From positions 83,046,862-83,110,861 of the forward strand of contig NC_080584.1 of assembly GCF_029962835.1 (NCBI RefSeq): a stretch of 64,000 nucleotides of DNA, in the 5' to 3' direction. The notes beneath the pieces are model-generated. The model was not told the DNA's origin and did no database searches. It saw only the letters and a list, made by a program, of their open reading frames with translations. How positions within the stretch are numbered: position 1 is the first letter of the stretch; every line of letters begins with the position of its first letter. This DNA comes from Magnolia sinica (taxonomy: Eukaryota > Streptophyta > Magnoliopsida > Magnoliales > Magnoliaceae). Positions 48,043-61,350 of this stretch are shown one piece after another. A program made the translations under genes and the position numbers.

Positions 48043-48575
48043 GAAGAGGAAGCGGATTGCGTACTGAGTTAGCGTACGGAGTAAACTCTGTGGGGCCCTC
48101 CATGATTTATATATTCAATCCACTCCTTACATCCATTTTAAAAGATAATTTTAAGTCTAATACCAAAAATGAAGTATATAAAAATCTCAAGTGGGCCACA
48201 CCACAGGAAACAGTGTGAATTGAATATCATCCGTTGAAATTTTATTGGGGTCCACAGAAGTTTTGGATCAATCTGATATTCTTTTTTTTATTTTATGCAT
48301 ATCTTTGTAATCTCATGAATAGGTTGTATGACTAATAAACATCACTGTAGACCGTAGAAAAGTTTCAACGGCGGAAATTATTATTCCCAATGTTTCCTGT
48401 TCTATGGTCCGTTTGAGCATTGGAAATGATTCAATTTTGGTCTCAACCATTAAAATGTACTTGAAAAATGGATGGACGGCGTGGATAGACCACATCCATC
48501 CACAATGGGCCCAACATAGTTTACTCGATACGATAAAAGCGTACTGAGTAACTCAGTACGCAATCCGATTTCGGT
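48043..48575. mobile_element. Mutator-like MITE (copy 2)
   Basis: Equivalent of 32,306-32,778. The left end GAAGCGGATTGCGTACTGAG matches the inverted right end better than in copy 1. The flanking duplication has diverged (GGAAGAGGAA versus GGTAGATGAG). Confidence 0.65.
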
Positions 48576-49063
48576 AGATGAGAGGGTTCCTTTATGAGAA
48601 AATATCGGGTCAACGATTGGTTGACCCTAATTCAGGATTAGGTGCACAGCGGGTGTACTCCCATTGAGTGCACACACATAATAGTTTTACGGCCCAAAGT
48701 GATGTTTAGAGAAATCCACTCCATCCATGATGTTCCATGGGTCCAACTGGGTCGTCTGACCAGAGATGAGGTAGATCCAAAGCTTAGGTGGGCCTCGTGA
48801 GATGTTTTGTGTGATAAAATGGCATTTTATAATGACCTATTGGCTGGATTTCTTCTGATCTTGATCCATTCCTATCAGAAATGTCCTAAGGTCTAAAGGC
48901 TATCCCCATAGTGATTATTAGTGGGTTTTAAAGCCCATGTAGTGAGTTCTTCCAATCTTAGCTTGTGTGTCACTCTCAGCTTGATTTTAGAGTTAATGAA
49001 CAGTGGATTTGGAGATTGGAGCCTCACTAATGATGTTTCCCAAGATCCATACTGTCCAGGAGG

Positions 49064-49733
49064 TTTAGGGTTTAGGGTTTAGGGTTCCTTAGGGTTTTTA
49101 AGGCGTAAGTGTAAATTTAGCCTCTTAAATTAACGGTCAAATTGGCCTTCAATTGGAGGAGTGTCCACGAGCTTCTCTACAAGGATCATTGATGAGATTA
49201 TTCGATTAAAGTGAAACAAATGATCCTTCAATGTGAATGCATAGGTTGGCCCTCAGATCGATGGTTAGTTCATGTAGCTTATTGTTAGAATGTTTCTAAG
49301 TAATCAATTTATGGTCCTTGGATCTCTTAGAGAAGTCTAAATGGAATTGATCTACCCGATCCAAAATTAAATGGTTGTATTAATATGAATAGTAACATGC
49401 AGTTGAGAAAGGCAGATTATAAATGATTAGACAATGTGTAATATTTCCACACACATACGTACTTAGATGGTAACACCTGAGTATCAAGGGTATGGGGTGT
49501 TACAGTGAGGCCGTCCATCTTTAGTGGCGGAGGATTGCATATTTTCTATATATAATTTTATTTTTATTTTTTAAGAGAGAGATGAGGAATAGAGAAATCA
49601 CCCTTCAACGGCCCTGACCTAAGGTTAATCTTGGCCCGGATTTTGAACTGTTTTGGGTCGGGCCGTCGGGCTAGCAAAATTCAAAATCCTGATTTTGCAG
49701 GTTCGAGCTCCACCCATTGACACATTTATCTAT
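49064..49733. other. Copy-2-specific 670-bp segment starting with telomere heptamers
   Basis: Three perfect TTTAGGG units (49,064-49,084) open a segment that has no counterpart in copy 1, where about 10 other bases stand. The segment also contains a GGTAACACC...GGGGTGTTACA pair (49,470-49,506) recalling Tekay/Del LTR ends, and a GCAGGTTCGAGCTCC word near 49,718. No coding frame is present. It may be a patchwork inserted during break repair in copy 2, or sequence lost from copy 1. Confidence 0.75.
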
Positions 49734-50870
49734 AACTTCTGTCAATTTTTTTCTAAAATGATTAAAATGTCCATCAATTAATAAGGTTGCATTTGGGGTC
49801 ATTAAGCATAAGGAAACAGAGTTAAATGGTGGGAATCAAAGGTAAATGCATAAAATAAGTATGTTTGGAGAGTAGTACCAAGGTAGTGTATGTATGATCA
49901 ATTTACCATATTTTCATGCGTTTCAAGTTCCTTCCCAAAATCTTTGTTTCCAAATTCTATTACCAACATTTATCTATCATGGATAACGCCAGCATTAAAA
50001 TCAACACTATGATTGCTCGGCCCACTATCTTTGTCCCATAAATTTAACCATAGAGCCCAAAAATTAGTTCAATGTGTGATTCAGGTGGGCCATACCAAGA
50101 AATAAGTTGGGAGAGACACTCACACTTGATTTTTTTTCAAGGCCCACCGTGATGATTATGTGAATCTACACCAACTTTTAGATACAAAGCTAAAATGTAG
50201 ATATATAGACGAAAAAAATCAGGCCCATCCTCGATTCATATGGGCCACATGAAAGAAAATAATTTAAGGATGAGGGCTACTATTTTGGTTCTTATGGCCC
50301 ACTTGAATAACGGAGTAATTTGACATTTGGGTCCTACGGCTCGAATTAAGTAACATACTTGGTTGTTGGGTTGGATTTTACATAAACATCAAGATGGCCA
50401 TGTCCGAAACTCTCAAGAAAGAAATGATAGATAATCTCGCACGCTGAACACTAGGCCTCTATTATAGTCGGTTTTGATCAAACCAATGAATGGTCTAGAT
50501 TAATCTTGATTGTAATCGATTTAAAACATCTAGAGGGAAAAAATCTGTTACAGGGGAAGCTTCCGATTTTTAAACTGACTTTTGCGTGCACTCCCGGTTC
50601 AGTTGTTTGCAGACGCATGTCGATTGCCGAAATCCTATGGGGTCCGCACTGTGATGTGCTTTCGAACAATCCACTGCGTTCATCACTTTTGCAAGTTTAC
50701 GTTTCGAAGCTCAGGTGGGCCACAGTAGAAGAAAGTTTGAGCATGAACTTTCCTACCATTGAAACCATCCTAGAACCTGCTTGATGAACGATTCATATCG
50801 TCAACATGCATGATGGTGGGCCCACACATAAAAAATTTACACATGTGGATAAGATGAGCTTCATACACAT

Positions 50871-52041
50871 TATTATCTGTTGCAGCTAATCAAGAGGGGC
50901 ATTTATATCAATTAGATGTTTAAAAAATAACTTTTTGCATGAAGATGTTCATAAGGAAGTACATGTGAAACTACATCATGGACGCCTCAAGAAGGGGGGC
51001 ACTGTATAGTATGCAAATTAAATAAAATAATTTATAGGTTTAAACAATTACCAAGAGCTTGGTTTGAAAATTATAAAGCCTGCCAATACAAAGCAACTGC
51101 AATGTTTGGCTTTTTAAATAAATAGGAAAGCCTATGTAAGATATCGGACAGTATCAATGACTGGTTAGATAACTCATGTACCTCACTATTACCCGTCTAG
51201 ACATTTCTCAAGTCGTTTCTTTTGGTTAGTCAGTTTATGCTTAAGCCATCATCCATCTACATGAAGCTTGAATTAAATTCTCTTATACCTAAAGGGTTCT
51301 CCTAGAAAAAGAGCCCTAATAAAGTGCAATGAGAATTTAAAGATTAAGAGCTACTACGATGTTGATTGGGTATGTTGTCTTCTTGATAGAAGGTCTACAA
51401 CTTGTATGTGTACCTTTGTTGGTGCTTACTTAGTTACTTGGAAATGTAAAAAAAATAAATTGTTACTGCTCAATCAAGTGTAAAAGCATGATACGGATCA
51501 ATGGCCTCAACCACGTATGAGCTTGTTTGGATAAAAGCTTTATTTAAAGACACCAAGTTTCATGATGAAAATCCTATTGATCTATTTTGTGACAACCAAA
51601 CAACTATTCATATTGTGATTAATCCTGTATTTCATGAACGAACAAAACACATTGAAATAGATTACAATTTTGTCAAAGAGAAGGTTCTAACCAAGGTGAT
51701 TTCTACTCTATTTATACAAATTGAGGACCAACTAGTAGACTGCTTCACAAAAGCAATTGAAAAACTAAAGTTACAAAGCTTGTTGCACAAGTTGGGTGTC
51801 ATCGACATCTCAACACCATCTTGAGGGAGAGTGTTGAAGGCTATTCTAGAAGTTGTGTTTTGTCAGTTATTAGGACTCTCTTGTAAATAGTTGCGTCACA
51901 CACAACTTCTCTTCTCTCTCACTAGAAGTTGTGTTATAACACAACTTTCTTACTCCTCTTAACTGCTATAAATATATTTTAATGTATTCATAATCAAATT
52001 AATAAAAAGAAATTATAAATATCTCTCATACCTAGTTTTCA
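50871..52041 (+). mobile_element. Ty1/copia fossil: degraded RT-RNase H and 3' LTR (copy 2)
   Basis: Copy-2 partner of 34,451-35,622. The RNase H part (51,501-51,824) reads LFCDNQTTIHIVINPVFHER and similar copia motifs up to LLHKLGVIDI. The LTR is 51,832-52,041. The 5' parts and 5' LTR are absent. Broken, with fewer lesions than copy 1 in the RNase H part. Confidence 0.85.
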
Positions 52042-52225
52042 CTTATTGGATCGATTTTTAAGTTAATGATCTTAAAAAATAATGGTGTAACAAGCTACCA
52101 AACACTCATGGGAAGGACAAAAGATGCCAAGCGGTCAACACCATAGGCTGTAATAGGTCATCTCCACCGTACACGTGCCAAGAAGCATATCATTCGGGGT
52201 ACAATGAATACGAAAAGGGAAAAAA

Positions 52226-52461
52226 ACTACGAATTAAATCCATAGCTGATATCACCATGGCCACCGTTCGTAGCACGTCCGTAACAATAGGTCGCAAAGA
52301 TTTGGCTTCGGAATAGATAGTTACTGATTAAATTCGTAGCTATTCTTTCAGTACCTCAAAATACATATAGCTACGAGTTATATTTGTAGCTAAAACTAGA
52401 GCTAGAGTAGCAAGAGTAACGGTTCCAGATAAAGAGCTACCGTTATTAGCCGTAGCTATTG
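52226..52461. mobile_element. Small CACTA-like MITE (copy 2)
   Basis: Partner of 35,800-36,037, with the same inverted GCTACGG/CCGTAGC words. Confidence 0.4.
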
Positions 52462-53251
52462 TCTATATTAAAAAAAAGAAATTTTAATAATGGTATTTCT
52501 TACCATTGTAGTACCCTGATAGAAATTATAATAATAATATCTGACAATAACCAATTTTACTTAGAGATCTCTGGTATCTACCTTCTTTCTCAAATAAGCG
52601 CCTACTACATGATAAAAGATCATTGAATTTCATGCTTAACTCTATTGAACTCAAATTTCAAGTTTTCATCTAATCACAATCACATGATAAGGCATCACCT
52701 GGTCAAGATTTTGGACTCGCTCGACGGGATTGATGGGCTCAGCAGGATTCACAGCCTTTGATATAGCAGCCTTCACCAAAGCAAAATAATAACTGAGTTC
52801 CTATCAAAGTCGCACCTCACCTGTGCAGGCACCGTGCAACATAAATTTTTGCTTGAATTTATCCTCGCAATTCACAATTGAATCAAATCTTCAGTAATTG
52901 AATGCATAACTCAAAATAACTAACACTAGGAAAGAATACAATGATTTTCTAATATCATCAATATATTTTTCTGCACACTTATTGTCAAAAGAACTGGATT
53001 TCCCTTCACATTCTATTCAGGTTAACAGGCCCCTAATGTTGAGAGCATATCTGGTGTGAGAAAATAGTCTGTGTCATGTATATTAAATACTGTCATCAAA
53101 AGAAAGCAAGCAATGCACGGAAACAGCTGGAAGATACTGTAAAGTTGACCGGCCTTAAGCATGTAACCACAAGCCTTTTCAAAATAGAAGGGGTATCAAG
53201 TTCACACATGCATCCCAAACTTCCTAAATTAAACAATTAACTTCTGACGGG

Positions 53252-53253
<2 letters not shown>

Positions 53254-53329
<76 letters not shown>
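53254..53329. repeat. (AT)n microsatellite, 76 bp (copy 2)
   Basis: Same position and about the same length as in copy 1. Confidence 0.95.
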
Positions 53330-53331
<2 letters not shown>

Positions 53332-53367
53332 AGGAATTGATGAGAGTTTGACATCTAGAGAACTCAC

Positions 53368-54843
53368 GAGAATGAAAGCATATTATGAACTTTAGGTGCT
53401 GGTGGCATATCCACGAACAAAGAATTTGAGAAGAAAGAAATTCGCCTTCGGGCTTCTAGGTTGGATGGTACATCCATTGCAGATTCCTTCACAGTGAGCA
53501 ACAGATATAGCCTTCTGATCTCGAACAAGGAAAATAATCAGCAAGCCACTATTAGAAGACCAGAACTTCTCATTATATCAGCTTGCTTACCTTCTCTTTC
53601 CAGGCTTCTGATTCAGGTGTGGAAATTTGATTGCTCCAGAGGATGCAAATAACTAATATTGTTGATCAAGAGTTGTCATCCCTTCATACCTTCCGTAAGG
53701 ACCACCACCATGGCTTGAATCCAAAAGGCTGCCCAAGAAAAATGTAGAACAACATTAAAACATCAACTAATAAATTAGCATTTTATGAAAGAATCAAATT
53801 GAAAATGCTTCACCTGGAAAACTGTTCCTCCATTATGTCTCTAGTCACAACCTCCAGCATGTCTTGGAATAGAATGATGACCCGATCCCTTTCTTCAGGT
53901 TTATTGTCCAACTGAAATGATTAAACAAAGATTTGGCTTTTATAGATTACACAACCAAGCTCGTTTGTGGCAGCAATGAAATATGAAACATTTCAGATAT
54001 GAACCAAATATTTAACCAGCTTAACAAAATGGTCATAGAGGCTACGGAAACCGCTCATCTATAATTCACTTATTAGGGTGTCATTGGCTATATGTTTCTC
54101 AACTTCAGAAAATATATCATTTATGACCCTGAAATGTAAGTGAAACCATGGACAAGAATTATCAGGAAATGCAACTGTAGTGAAATAATAATCCCACCAA
54201 AAGGAGAAAAAAAAAAAAGGCAGAGCAAGTAGACCCCATTGTATATCTGTTAAAAAATGAATTATTAGATCATTTGTAATTAAAACATTCCTTAATCTTT
54301 TTCACGTGGCCCATCAACTGAGTGCTTGATAATGTTTCTAAATGATGCATAGCACTCATGAACAACACAATACATGTAATTGTCTGCATTGATTCTCTTT
54401 TTGAGCTCATGGTCCTTACCATTGCTATCTTTCGCCATATCCAATGCAATTGGAATCTAATAGCAAATACAGCATAGCATGTGAGCATAGGATTCAGTTT
54501 TTTCAGTACTAAATCAAACAAGCAATACAAACCTTGCTGGCAAGCAGGAAAGGAGACCATTGGATAAGGTCCAAATCACGATCAGCACAATATGGAACTA
54601 GCAACAAGTCCATTTCCCTGAAATTTTGAATGAGCTTATTACATTTTTTGACATGATAAATGAGGGCAATAAGAAATTAAGAAATAATACTTGATGAATC
54701 TCCTTGACATAATTAGCTCCAGGAGTCAATATTTCAAGCTCCAATTACCTATTACTTATTAAATCTTCCTCTCTAAAACTACTAATAATTTTGTTCCACA
54801 GTTGGGCAAATTTCACAGCCTGCTTCTCTTTATTAGATGGGAT
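53368..54843 (-). pseudogene. Callose synthase (GSL/CalS) fragment, seven exons, copy 2
   Basis: Same exon set as copy 1. This copy keeps the Arg codon in LEARRRISFF that copy 1 has lost, keeps the GT donors after the fifth and seventh exons, and reads VDMPPAPKV, closer to the family's MDMPTAPKV. It shares the TAG in the sixth exon (53653-53655) and has its own TAG at 54059-54061 in the fourth exon, in place of the Lys of SELKMSG. It is therefore also dead but is the better-preserved copy. Flanking callose synthase exons were not found on either side. Confidence 0.93.
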
Positions 54844-54903
54844 CTGAAATAACAAATTCACGTCCATGTAATTTCAAAGTTGATAATTCCCTCAATACAC
54901 TAG

Positions 54904-55165
54904 TAGAACATACTTCAAGAAAAATCTAAAGCAGTAACTCAAGCAAAAACAAATTAAAAGTAAATAATAATAAAAAATACTCACCATTGGGGCATGAACT
55001 GGAGTTGGTTCAGTGCCAAGATCAAACGTGTTGGTAGTTTTTGATTTCTGGGGAAATGCAGGCATTGACTGCACGAAAAATCCATATTTTCCATTATTTT
55101 CAGGCCAAACTCTCATTCCCTGGGATAGCCAATCTAGAAGAAGCAGAGGCTTTGCTTCCAATAGT
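54904..55165 (-). pseudogene. Possible further callose synthase exon, copy 2
   Basis: Counterpart of 38,542-38,765, with the same weak AxNACISPEIK-like word. Same uncertainty. Confidence 0.22.
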
Positions 55166-55902
55166 CAGAATTGACATAAATACTAAATGCACTCATTAGA
55201 TGGTCCCCACTTACATGTTGAATTAGACTATCGGTTGTCCATTGACTTCAACATTGTGGCCCACCTAATGAGTAGATCATCTTGACTTTGATGCAAGGTG
55301 ATCTTTATGATGGGCCAGGGTACAGATCTGCTGTACTAAGTAGCATGTTGGTTAGAAAGATAGAGATGCATGACAGGTTAGCATATCTCAGATTGTAGGG
55401 GATTAGTTCTATAGAAAATCAGTCAGTTCGACTCATCAGTGGATCACATTGGCCTATTGAATGTGAACTACTGAATGTTTTTAATAAAATCCATCTTATT
55501 TTTGTTCAATAATACCACTCTTCATAGTGAGTTTTATGGATCCAACACCCATAAGCTCCCCGTATATTGTTTTGTGATGTACAGCGGGCCGTAGACCTAT
55601 TCCTAATGTAGATGAACCGAAGGAAGCTCAAATAGAAGCAGACATAATCCATCAGATTTGGGCCTAGTCCTACGTGAGGCATGGCATAACTAGGCCCCAA
55701 GCAACTTAACCAGAATGTCCAACAGAACCAAAGCCTTAATCGCCCAAAAGCAAATCTAACGCAACCATTAATAATAATAATAATAATGAAATAAGTAACA
55801 AACAGAAAGAAATTCAACCAGTAGGCCTCTTGATCAGCATTTCATCTCCATACACAAGCCTATAATCCGTTTCATGCATTCAAGTCAGGAATTCGGCGAA
55901 AA

Positions 55903-56078
55903 TCGGTGCCGTATGGATCCTTACTCTTGCTCCGGTGGTAGACTCTTCAGGAGTTTCAACACCCGGTCAGGGGTTTGAGTATCCATAGGTGGTGACATCC
56001 CACTATGGCGTGAGTGTGTGGGGGTGTGTGTGTGTGTTAAAAATAAAAATAAAAAAATAAAAAATAAAAATAAAAAAC
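55903..56078 (+). mobile_element. tRNA-derived SINE-like element (copy 2)
   Basis: Partner of 39,503-39,675. The B-box-like word here is GGGGTTTGAGT, and the A-rich tail has a different length. Confidence 0.5.
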
Positions 56079-56850
56079 CGGGAACTTTGGTAGAAAGAAG
56101 CCTTTTCAACCATTATCTGACACTGACTACTTTCTTCATACACGTGTATTATAAAATTATCATACATGTTCTTGTCTTTCACATGTATAGTAACACAACC
56201 AATATAAAATTTTCAGCTTCTCTTGAATCTCTCTCCTGCTCTTACATCATAACCTTGACCAAGCTATTTTGGTTATGCTTTGCATTTCGTATTTTTTCCA
56301 ATCAATTCGCATTTCTATGTGTAAATGTTTTGTTCATTTGTCTTGCACTCATGCTGTCTGATCTCTATATGCTTTTTAGGCTTTCCGTAGATAGTCATGA
56401 CAAGCATTTTAATGGTTATTCATTGACTTTTTTAGTTCTTGGAAATGAACTTGGAAGATGAAGCTGAGGAAGATGGTGCCAATGTTGATCTTGACTCACG
56501 AAGGAAGGGGAAGTGTGTTGTTCCATAAACATCTACAAGCCAAGTGAGTTTGGATTTCTTTTTTCATTGATTCAGTATCTCTTGGATTGCTTTATCTGGA
56601 TTATACTACTGTTTTTTTTTTTTGGATTGCTGCTTAAGTTATATTTTTCTTTTCTTTTTCTGTTACCTATTTGAGCTAACTTTATTATTGGTTGGTTTTT
56701 GTCCTTCACAATTAGCTTTTCTTTGCCAAGTTTTATATGTTGTATTGAGATCATGTTTCAAATTAATGAGATTTTTCCCACCATTTTGTTATGATTTCTT
56801 TAGCTAATTGATGACACGTATGGATTGAGCAATTTTCTTACCTTTTACAG

Positions 56851-56934
56851 AAATTAACGGACCTGTCGAATGCACCTAGCGCCAGATTGATCGATGGCAT
56901 CTTGCTCACAAAATTTGATACTATTGACAACAAG
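56851..56934 (+). pseudogene. SRP receptor alpha exon (copy 2)
   Basis: The same 28 codons with intact acceptor (TTTTACAG) and donor (GTATTT). No neighbouring SRP-receptor exons are present. The acidic exon-like piece lies upstream at about 56,440-56,525. Confidence 0.85.
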
Positions 56935-58030
56935 GTATTTCATTGTAGATTTTAATCAATCTCGACCTTTTTTTTTGTTTTGTTTTTTATTCTCTTCCTT
57001 TGTATATTTTCTCGCGGTCATTTTGGGCTTCTGCATTTTGGAATTTTTGGGGGTGTCCTTTTTTAACAAGGTGCTAGATGTACAATGCTAGATCCTTCAC
57101 TTGAATTGTACAAGTAGCGGTGGGCATGGCATTGTTCTTCTTGATTTGTAGATGAGGGGTCATGGACATAAATCATCTTTTATTGAAAGCAAATCTCTTT
57201 CATGGTAAGGGACCTTTCTTGTTTCAAAGTTTGTCTAAGGATGTTCATGATGTTTGCTTATTTCATGACTTTGGAAATGCCTTGTATAGATTAGCTTATG
57301 GGTTAGATGGATCCAAATTCCATTGTTCCAATTTATCTCCTGTTTAGGAAGGCCTTTGCTTAATATCCCTACCATAAGATGATCCTGATTTTCTTGTTGG
57401 GCTTCATGTAGAGTTTTTTTTATAAATTGTAACACTCGAGGAACCATTTGGGACCCTCTTCAATCAGATGATGTTTGTTGGAGCATAATTTGAGTAGGTA
57501 TGGAGTCTGTTCTGGTCTTTTTCAAACAGTTTTTGTACAGTTCAACTACAAGGAAAACCTCTACTGTTTCAGTCTAGGAAAAATTAAAATAAAAAGCAAA
57601 TGTCTAGGTTGCATTTGGATGCTCAATTGAATTGATTTGCAATAGTTTGATTCAAGGAAGCGGAAGGAAGTGGAAAAGACTGAATTGGACTAGTCAATTT
57701 GCAATTTAGAACATCTTCATGATGTGGAGTGTTGAACAAATTGTTACCATTTTTTTTTCATATATTGGACTCCAAGACCATCAGATGTATGGGCATGCAG
57801 GAATATTGGCAATTGGATGCCCCATGAATGTCCCAGCAAACATGTGCCATTTTGGTTTGGCACTGCTGGGACTTATTTGTGTAGTGTGTGTGAAGACCAG
57901 TCATCTTCAAAAAGCTATTTGTTGTTCTCTGTTCCTTTCAGCGGCCAAAATTGAAATGGACACTAACCAATTTTATGCATCTGCTCCTTTGGGCTTGAGT
58001 TACACACTGGACAAGGGCTTATGTGGGCCC

Positions 58031-58915
58031 TGTTATATTTTGTTTTAAAATAATATTAAAATTTGAATTTTCAAATTTTCGGTGATTTCCCTCCACATTT
58101 GAAAAGCTTTGGTACTTTTGTGTTGTGGGTTTTATCCCACATCGGATTTGAAAAGGTAAACTATCTTGTATATAAGATAGTCTTTTTGCCTAGGGCTTGA
58201 GCCCCTTTCAGGAGGCATGTGAATTTGGTCCTGTGGGGGGAGCTATGCCAATAGCTCTAATATATGCCATTGACCATACACGCGCGTGCGCCGAGCCGAG
58301 TCTGTGTCCGTTTCCGTGTCCGCGGGCGCGGGTGCGGGTACGGTGTGTGTGTACTCGCGTGGGTGTGTGTATGGGTACTCGCAAGACTGTATGTGCGGGA
58401 GTGTACTGGCACTTGCACTTTTTCGTTTTAAACCAGAGAGATGCGTCCCTTCTAGTTGGTCGCCTCTGTTGGGTTTAAACCCAACGGACCTAACCTTTTG
58501 TAAAGGGTGCTTATGCACCACTTCGGAGTCCATATAAAGATTACCGATTCCAATTTTAAAAAACGAAATTATTATCTCTCTTATAAAACTCTCTCTGATA
58601 CAATTTTAAGAATTTTACTGAGTTCATCGCTGAGTCAACTCAACACTTTCGGATTAAACTACAAGTGGTTCGAGCCCGTGTACAGTGAGTGCACCGCTAG
58701 GACCGGGTCATAGTCGTTGTATCGTAGAGGTCGATTGCTCTGGAAACATGTTGCACTCGAGACGCTGTCCAAGGGGAGCAAATTCGATTTCAAGCTGAGT
58801 GACTCAGTCACGCCTCGACTCAATTCAATAAGTTCTTCTTTCTCAAAATTTATTTTCCTTTTTTTTTTGTTCTCGATTTTTAATAGTCTATTTAATTCAA
58901 CCAAATATTCCAACA
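58031..58915 (+). repeat. 5' LTR of the copia element (885 bp)
   Basis: TATATAAG near 58,169 sits inside an imperfect palindrome (CTATCTTGTATATAAGATAG) and is the likely TATA box of the LTR promoter. A GC-rich tract with GTGTCCG/GGGTGCGGG units spans about 58,280-58,385. Confidence 0.93.
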
Positions 58916-58917
58916 AT

Positions 58918-60144
58918 CTTGAAATCGAATTTGCTCCCCTTTTTATTTATTTATTATTTTTTTATATAAACCGTTTCATATTATATAGCAACCAGAGATC
59001 CAAACATGACATTTTGACCCTATAACATGACATTAAAGGACACACTTGATGTATCTAACAGATATTAAGCATCAAAAATTTTGGTTCATGCAAAAGTTCA
59101 ATAATAGACAGAACTAGAGGATAGACATTAGAATAATCCTAACCGTACAGAACTTTGGAGATGAAAATAGAAATGAGAAAATCTTTTATTTTCTCTTTAA
59201 AATCTTAGGGCCTTGAAGCCATTAGATCCCCCCCACATTCACAATTGTCATTCATTCTCACAACGTTACAAATCCGAAATCTGGGTCGGGATTTATACAT
59301 ACAAACAACAACAACAACAACAAGCCCAAGATGAATAGTTTGGATCATCATGTGTGTTTGGCATAAGCAAGCAACGACTTGAGGGAGGATGACTAGCAAG
59401 GTTTATAACATAAAATAATCATGATGTTCTTTACTTCTGATTTGCACATGTATAATAATGTTCGTGTGTATAGTACCATCATTGGTTCACATGGTTCCCA
59501 TCATTTATATTTTAAAGATTCTATGTGAAAGTGGCTTTCCTTTGTTTATGCATGCATGGTGGTTGAAAAAGTTCCTAGTACTTGTGTCCCACCCTGATAT
59601 CCTAGTTTTATATACATCGCAGATCAATCCTCATTGTACATAAATGGTGAATATTAGTGGATACCTACTTGGTGTGACACCACATATGACTTGATCTTAT
59701 TGTGTGTGATAGACTGGCATTGTCAATGACATAAACATAAAAACAATCAATAGGCTATAGCATCAGTGCATAACTTTAAGCCTTTTAGATGATTTGCACA
59801 GGTGGTCCAAAAAATATGTATAGCAAATATGTATAAGATCCTAACTATAAGATGGTATATGATGGTTCCAGATTATATGGGTTGATCTTTATTGTTCAGG
59901 GATGTTAAGATCAGTATATATCCTACTTAGCCGGTGCATACGTTCACTTTTGTACATGTGGTCCAAAGAACTTACATAATAAGTATCTATAAGATCTTGA
60001 CTATTATATGAGATATGACAATTCTAGATTATATGAGTCATGGCCCACAAATCGGGTTGGTGTGGTTTCATTTTGGGCTATTCCAACCAAATAAATGCAA
60101 CCGTAATTCTTAAATAGTTTTCCAAACCAAAATTCGATTTCAAG
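58918..60144. other. Segment replacing the 5' internal region, 15-bp inverted ends
   Basis: CTTGAAATCGAATTT at 58,918-58,932 is exactly inverted at 60,130-60,144. A longer inverse of the left end also occurs inside the LTR (58,773-58,795). The 1.2 kb between is AT-rich and shows no gag or protease resemblance. It may be a nested insertion or filler at the place where the 5' half of the internal region was lost. Confidence 0.5.
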
Positions 60145-61350
60145 AAAATATATATGGAACAACCTGAGGGTTATAAGATATCAGGAAAAGAAAATAAAGT
60201 ATGTAAACTAATTAAATCATTATATGATTTAAAACAGGCTCCTAAACAATGGCATGAAAAGTTTGATGGTGTTTTAAAATCAAATAGTTATCATATAAAT
60301 GATGTAGATAGATGTGTATATAATAAAATTTCTGGAAATGATTATGTTATTATATGCCTTTATGTTGATGACATACTTATTTTTGGAACTAATATTAAAT
60401 TAGTTAATACAGCTAAGAAATTCTTGTCATCTAAGTTTGACATGAAAGACTTAGGAGAGGCTAGTGTTATCTTGGGTATTGAAGTAACCAGAAAAAATTG
60501 TGTTATTATATTATCTCAATCTCATCACATTGAGAAGATATTGAGAAAGTTTAACCATTTTGACTGTTTACCTGTCAGTACTCCTTATGATTATAGTGTG
60601 ACTCTCATGAAGAATACAGAAAATAGCGTGTCTCAATTGGAGTATTCCAGAATAATTGGTGGCCTTATGTATCTAACAAACTGCACTAGACCAGACATAG
60701 CTTTTGCAGTAGGAAGGCTAAGTAGATATACACATAACCCTGGAAAAAAGCATTGGAATGCTTTGTCTAGGATTTTGAGATACCTAAAAGGCAGTATAGC
60801 CTATGGTTTACATTATAATGGTTTTCCTGCTGTATTAGAAGGATACAGTGATGCTAACTGGATTAGTGATTCAGATGAGACAAAATCCACGAGTGGATAT
60901 GTCTTCACTTTAGGTGGAGGAGGAGTCTCTTGGAAGTCTACCAAGCAGACATGTATCGCTCGGTCTACTATGGAATCCGAGTTTATTGCCTTAGAAAAGG
61001 CTGGATCAGAAGCCTAGTGGCTTAGAAATCTCTTAACTGATATACCATTGTGGCCAAAGCCTGTATCGGCCGTATCTATTCATTGTGACTGTCAAGCAGC
61101 TATATCGAAAGCAAAGAGTAAAATATATAATGGAAAGAACAGGCATATTAGACTCAGACACAACATAGTGAAACATATGTTGCGTGATGGAGTCATATCT
61201 ATTGACTTTGTGAGGTCAGAAAAGAATCTAGCAAATCCTCTTACTAAAGGACTATCTAAAAGGTTAGTCAATGATACATCGAAGGGAATGGGGCTGAGCC
61301 TAATATATGAGCTGCCAGTGTCGGCAACCCAACTTATACAAGTGGAGATC
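60145..61350 (+). pseudogene. Copia pol remnant: reverse transcriptase and RNase H
   Basis: Reads in order [25 protein letters not shown], the RT catalytic [23 protein letters not shown], then RNase H with [31 protein letters not shown] and NRHIRLRHNIVKHML, and a tail with NPLTKGL. These are standard Ty1/copia motifs. The upstream domains are absent. Treated as a fossil; it is not a host gene. Confidence 0.92.

Larger units (their letters stand above)
47178..58030. repeat. Segmental duplication, copy 2 (10.9 kb)
   Basis: Collinear partner of 31,460-41,633. It is longer mainly because of the segment at 49,064-49,733. It ends at the 5' target duplication of the copia element at 58,031. Confidence 0.95.

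Noticed and set aside
49710-49730. Possible tRNA or SINE B-box (GGTTCGAGCTCC)
   Set aside because: No A-box at the right distance and no cloverleaf could be folded by eye.
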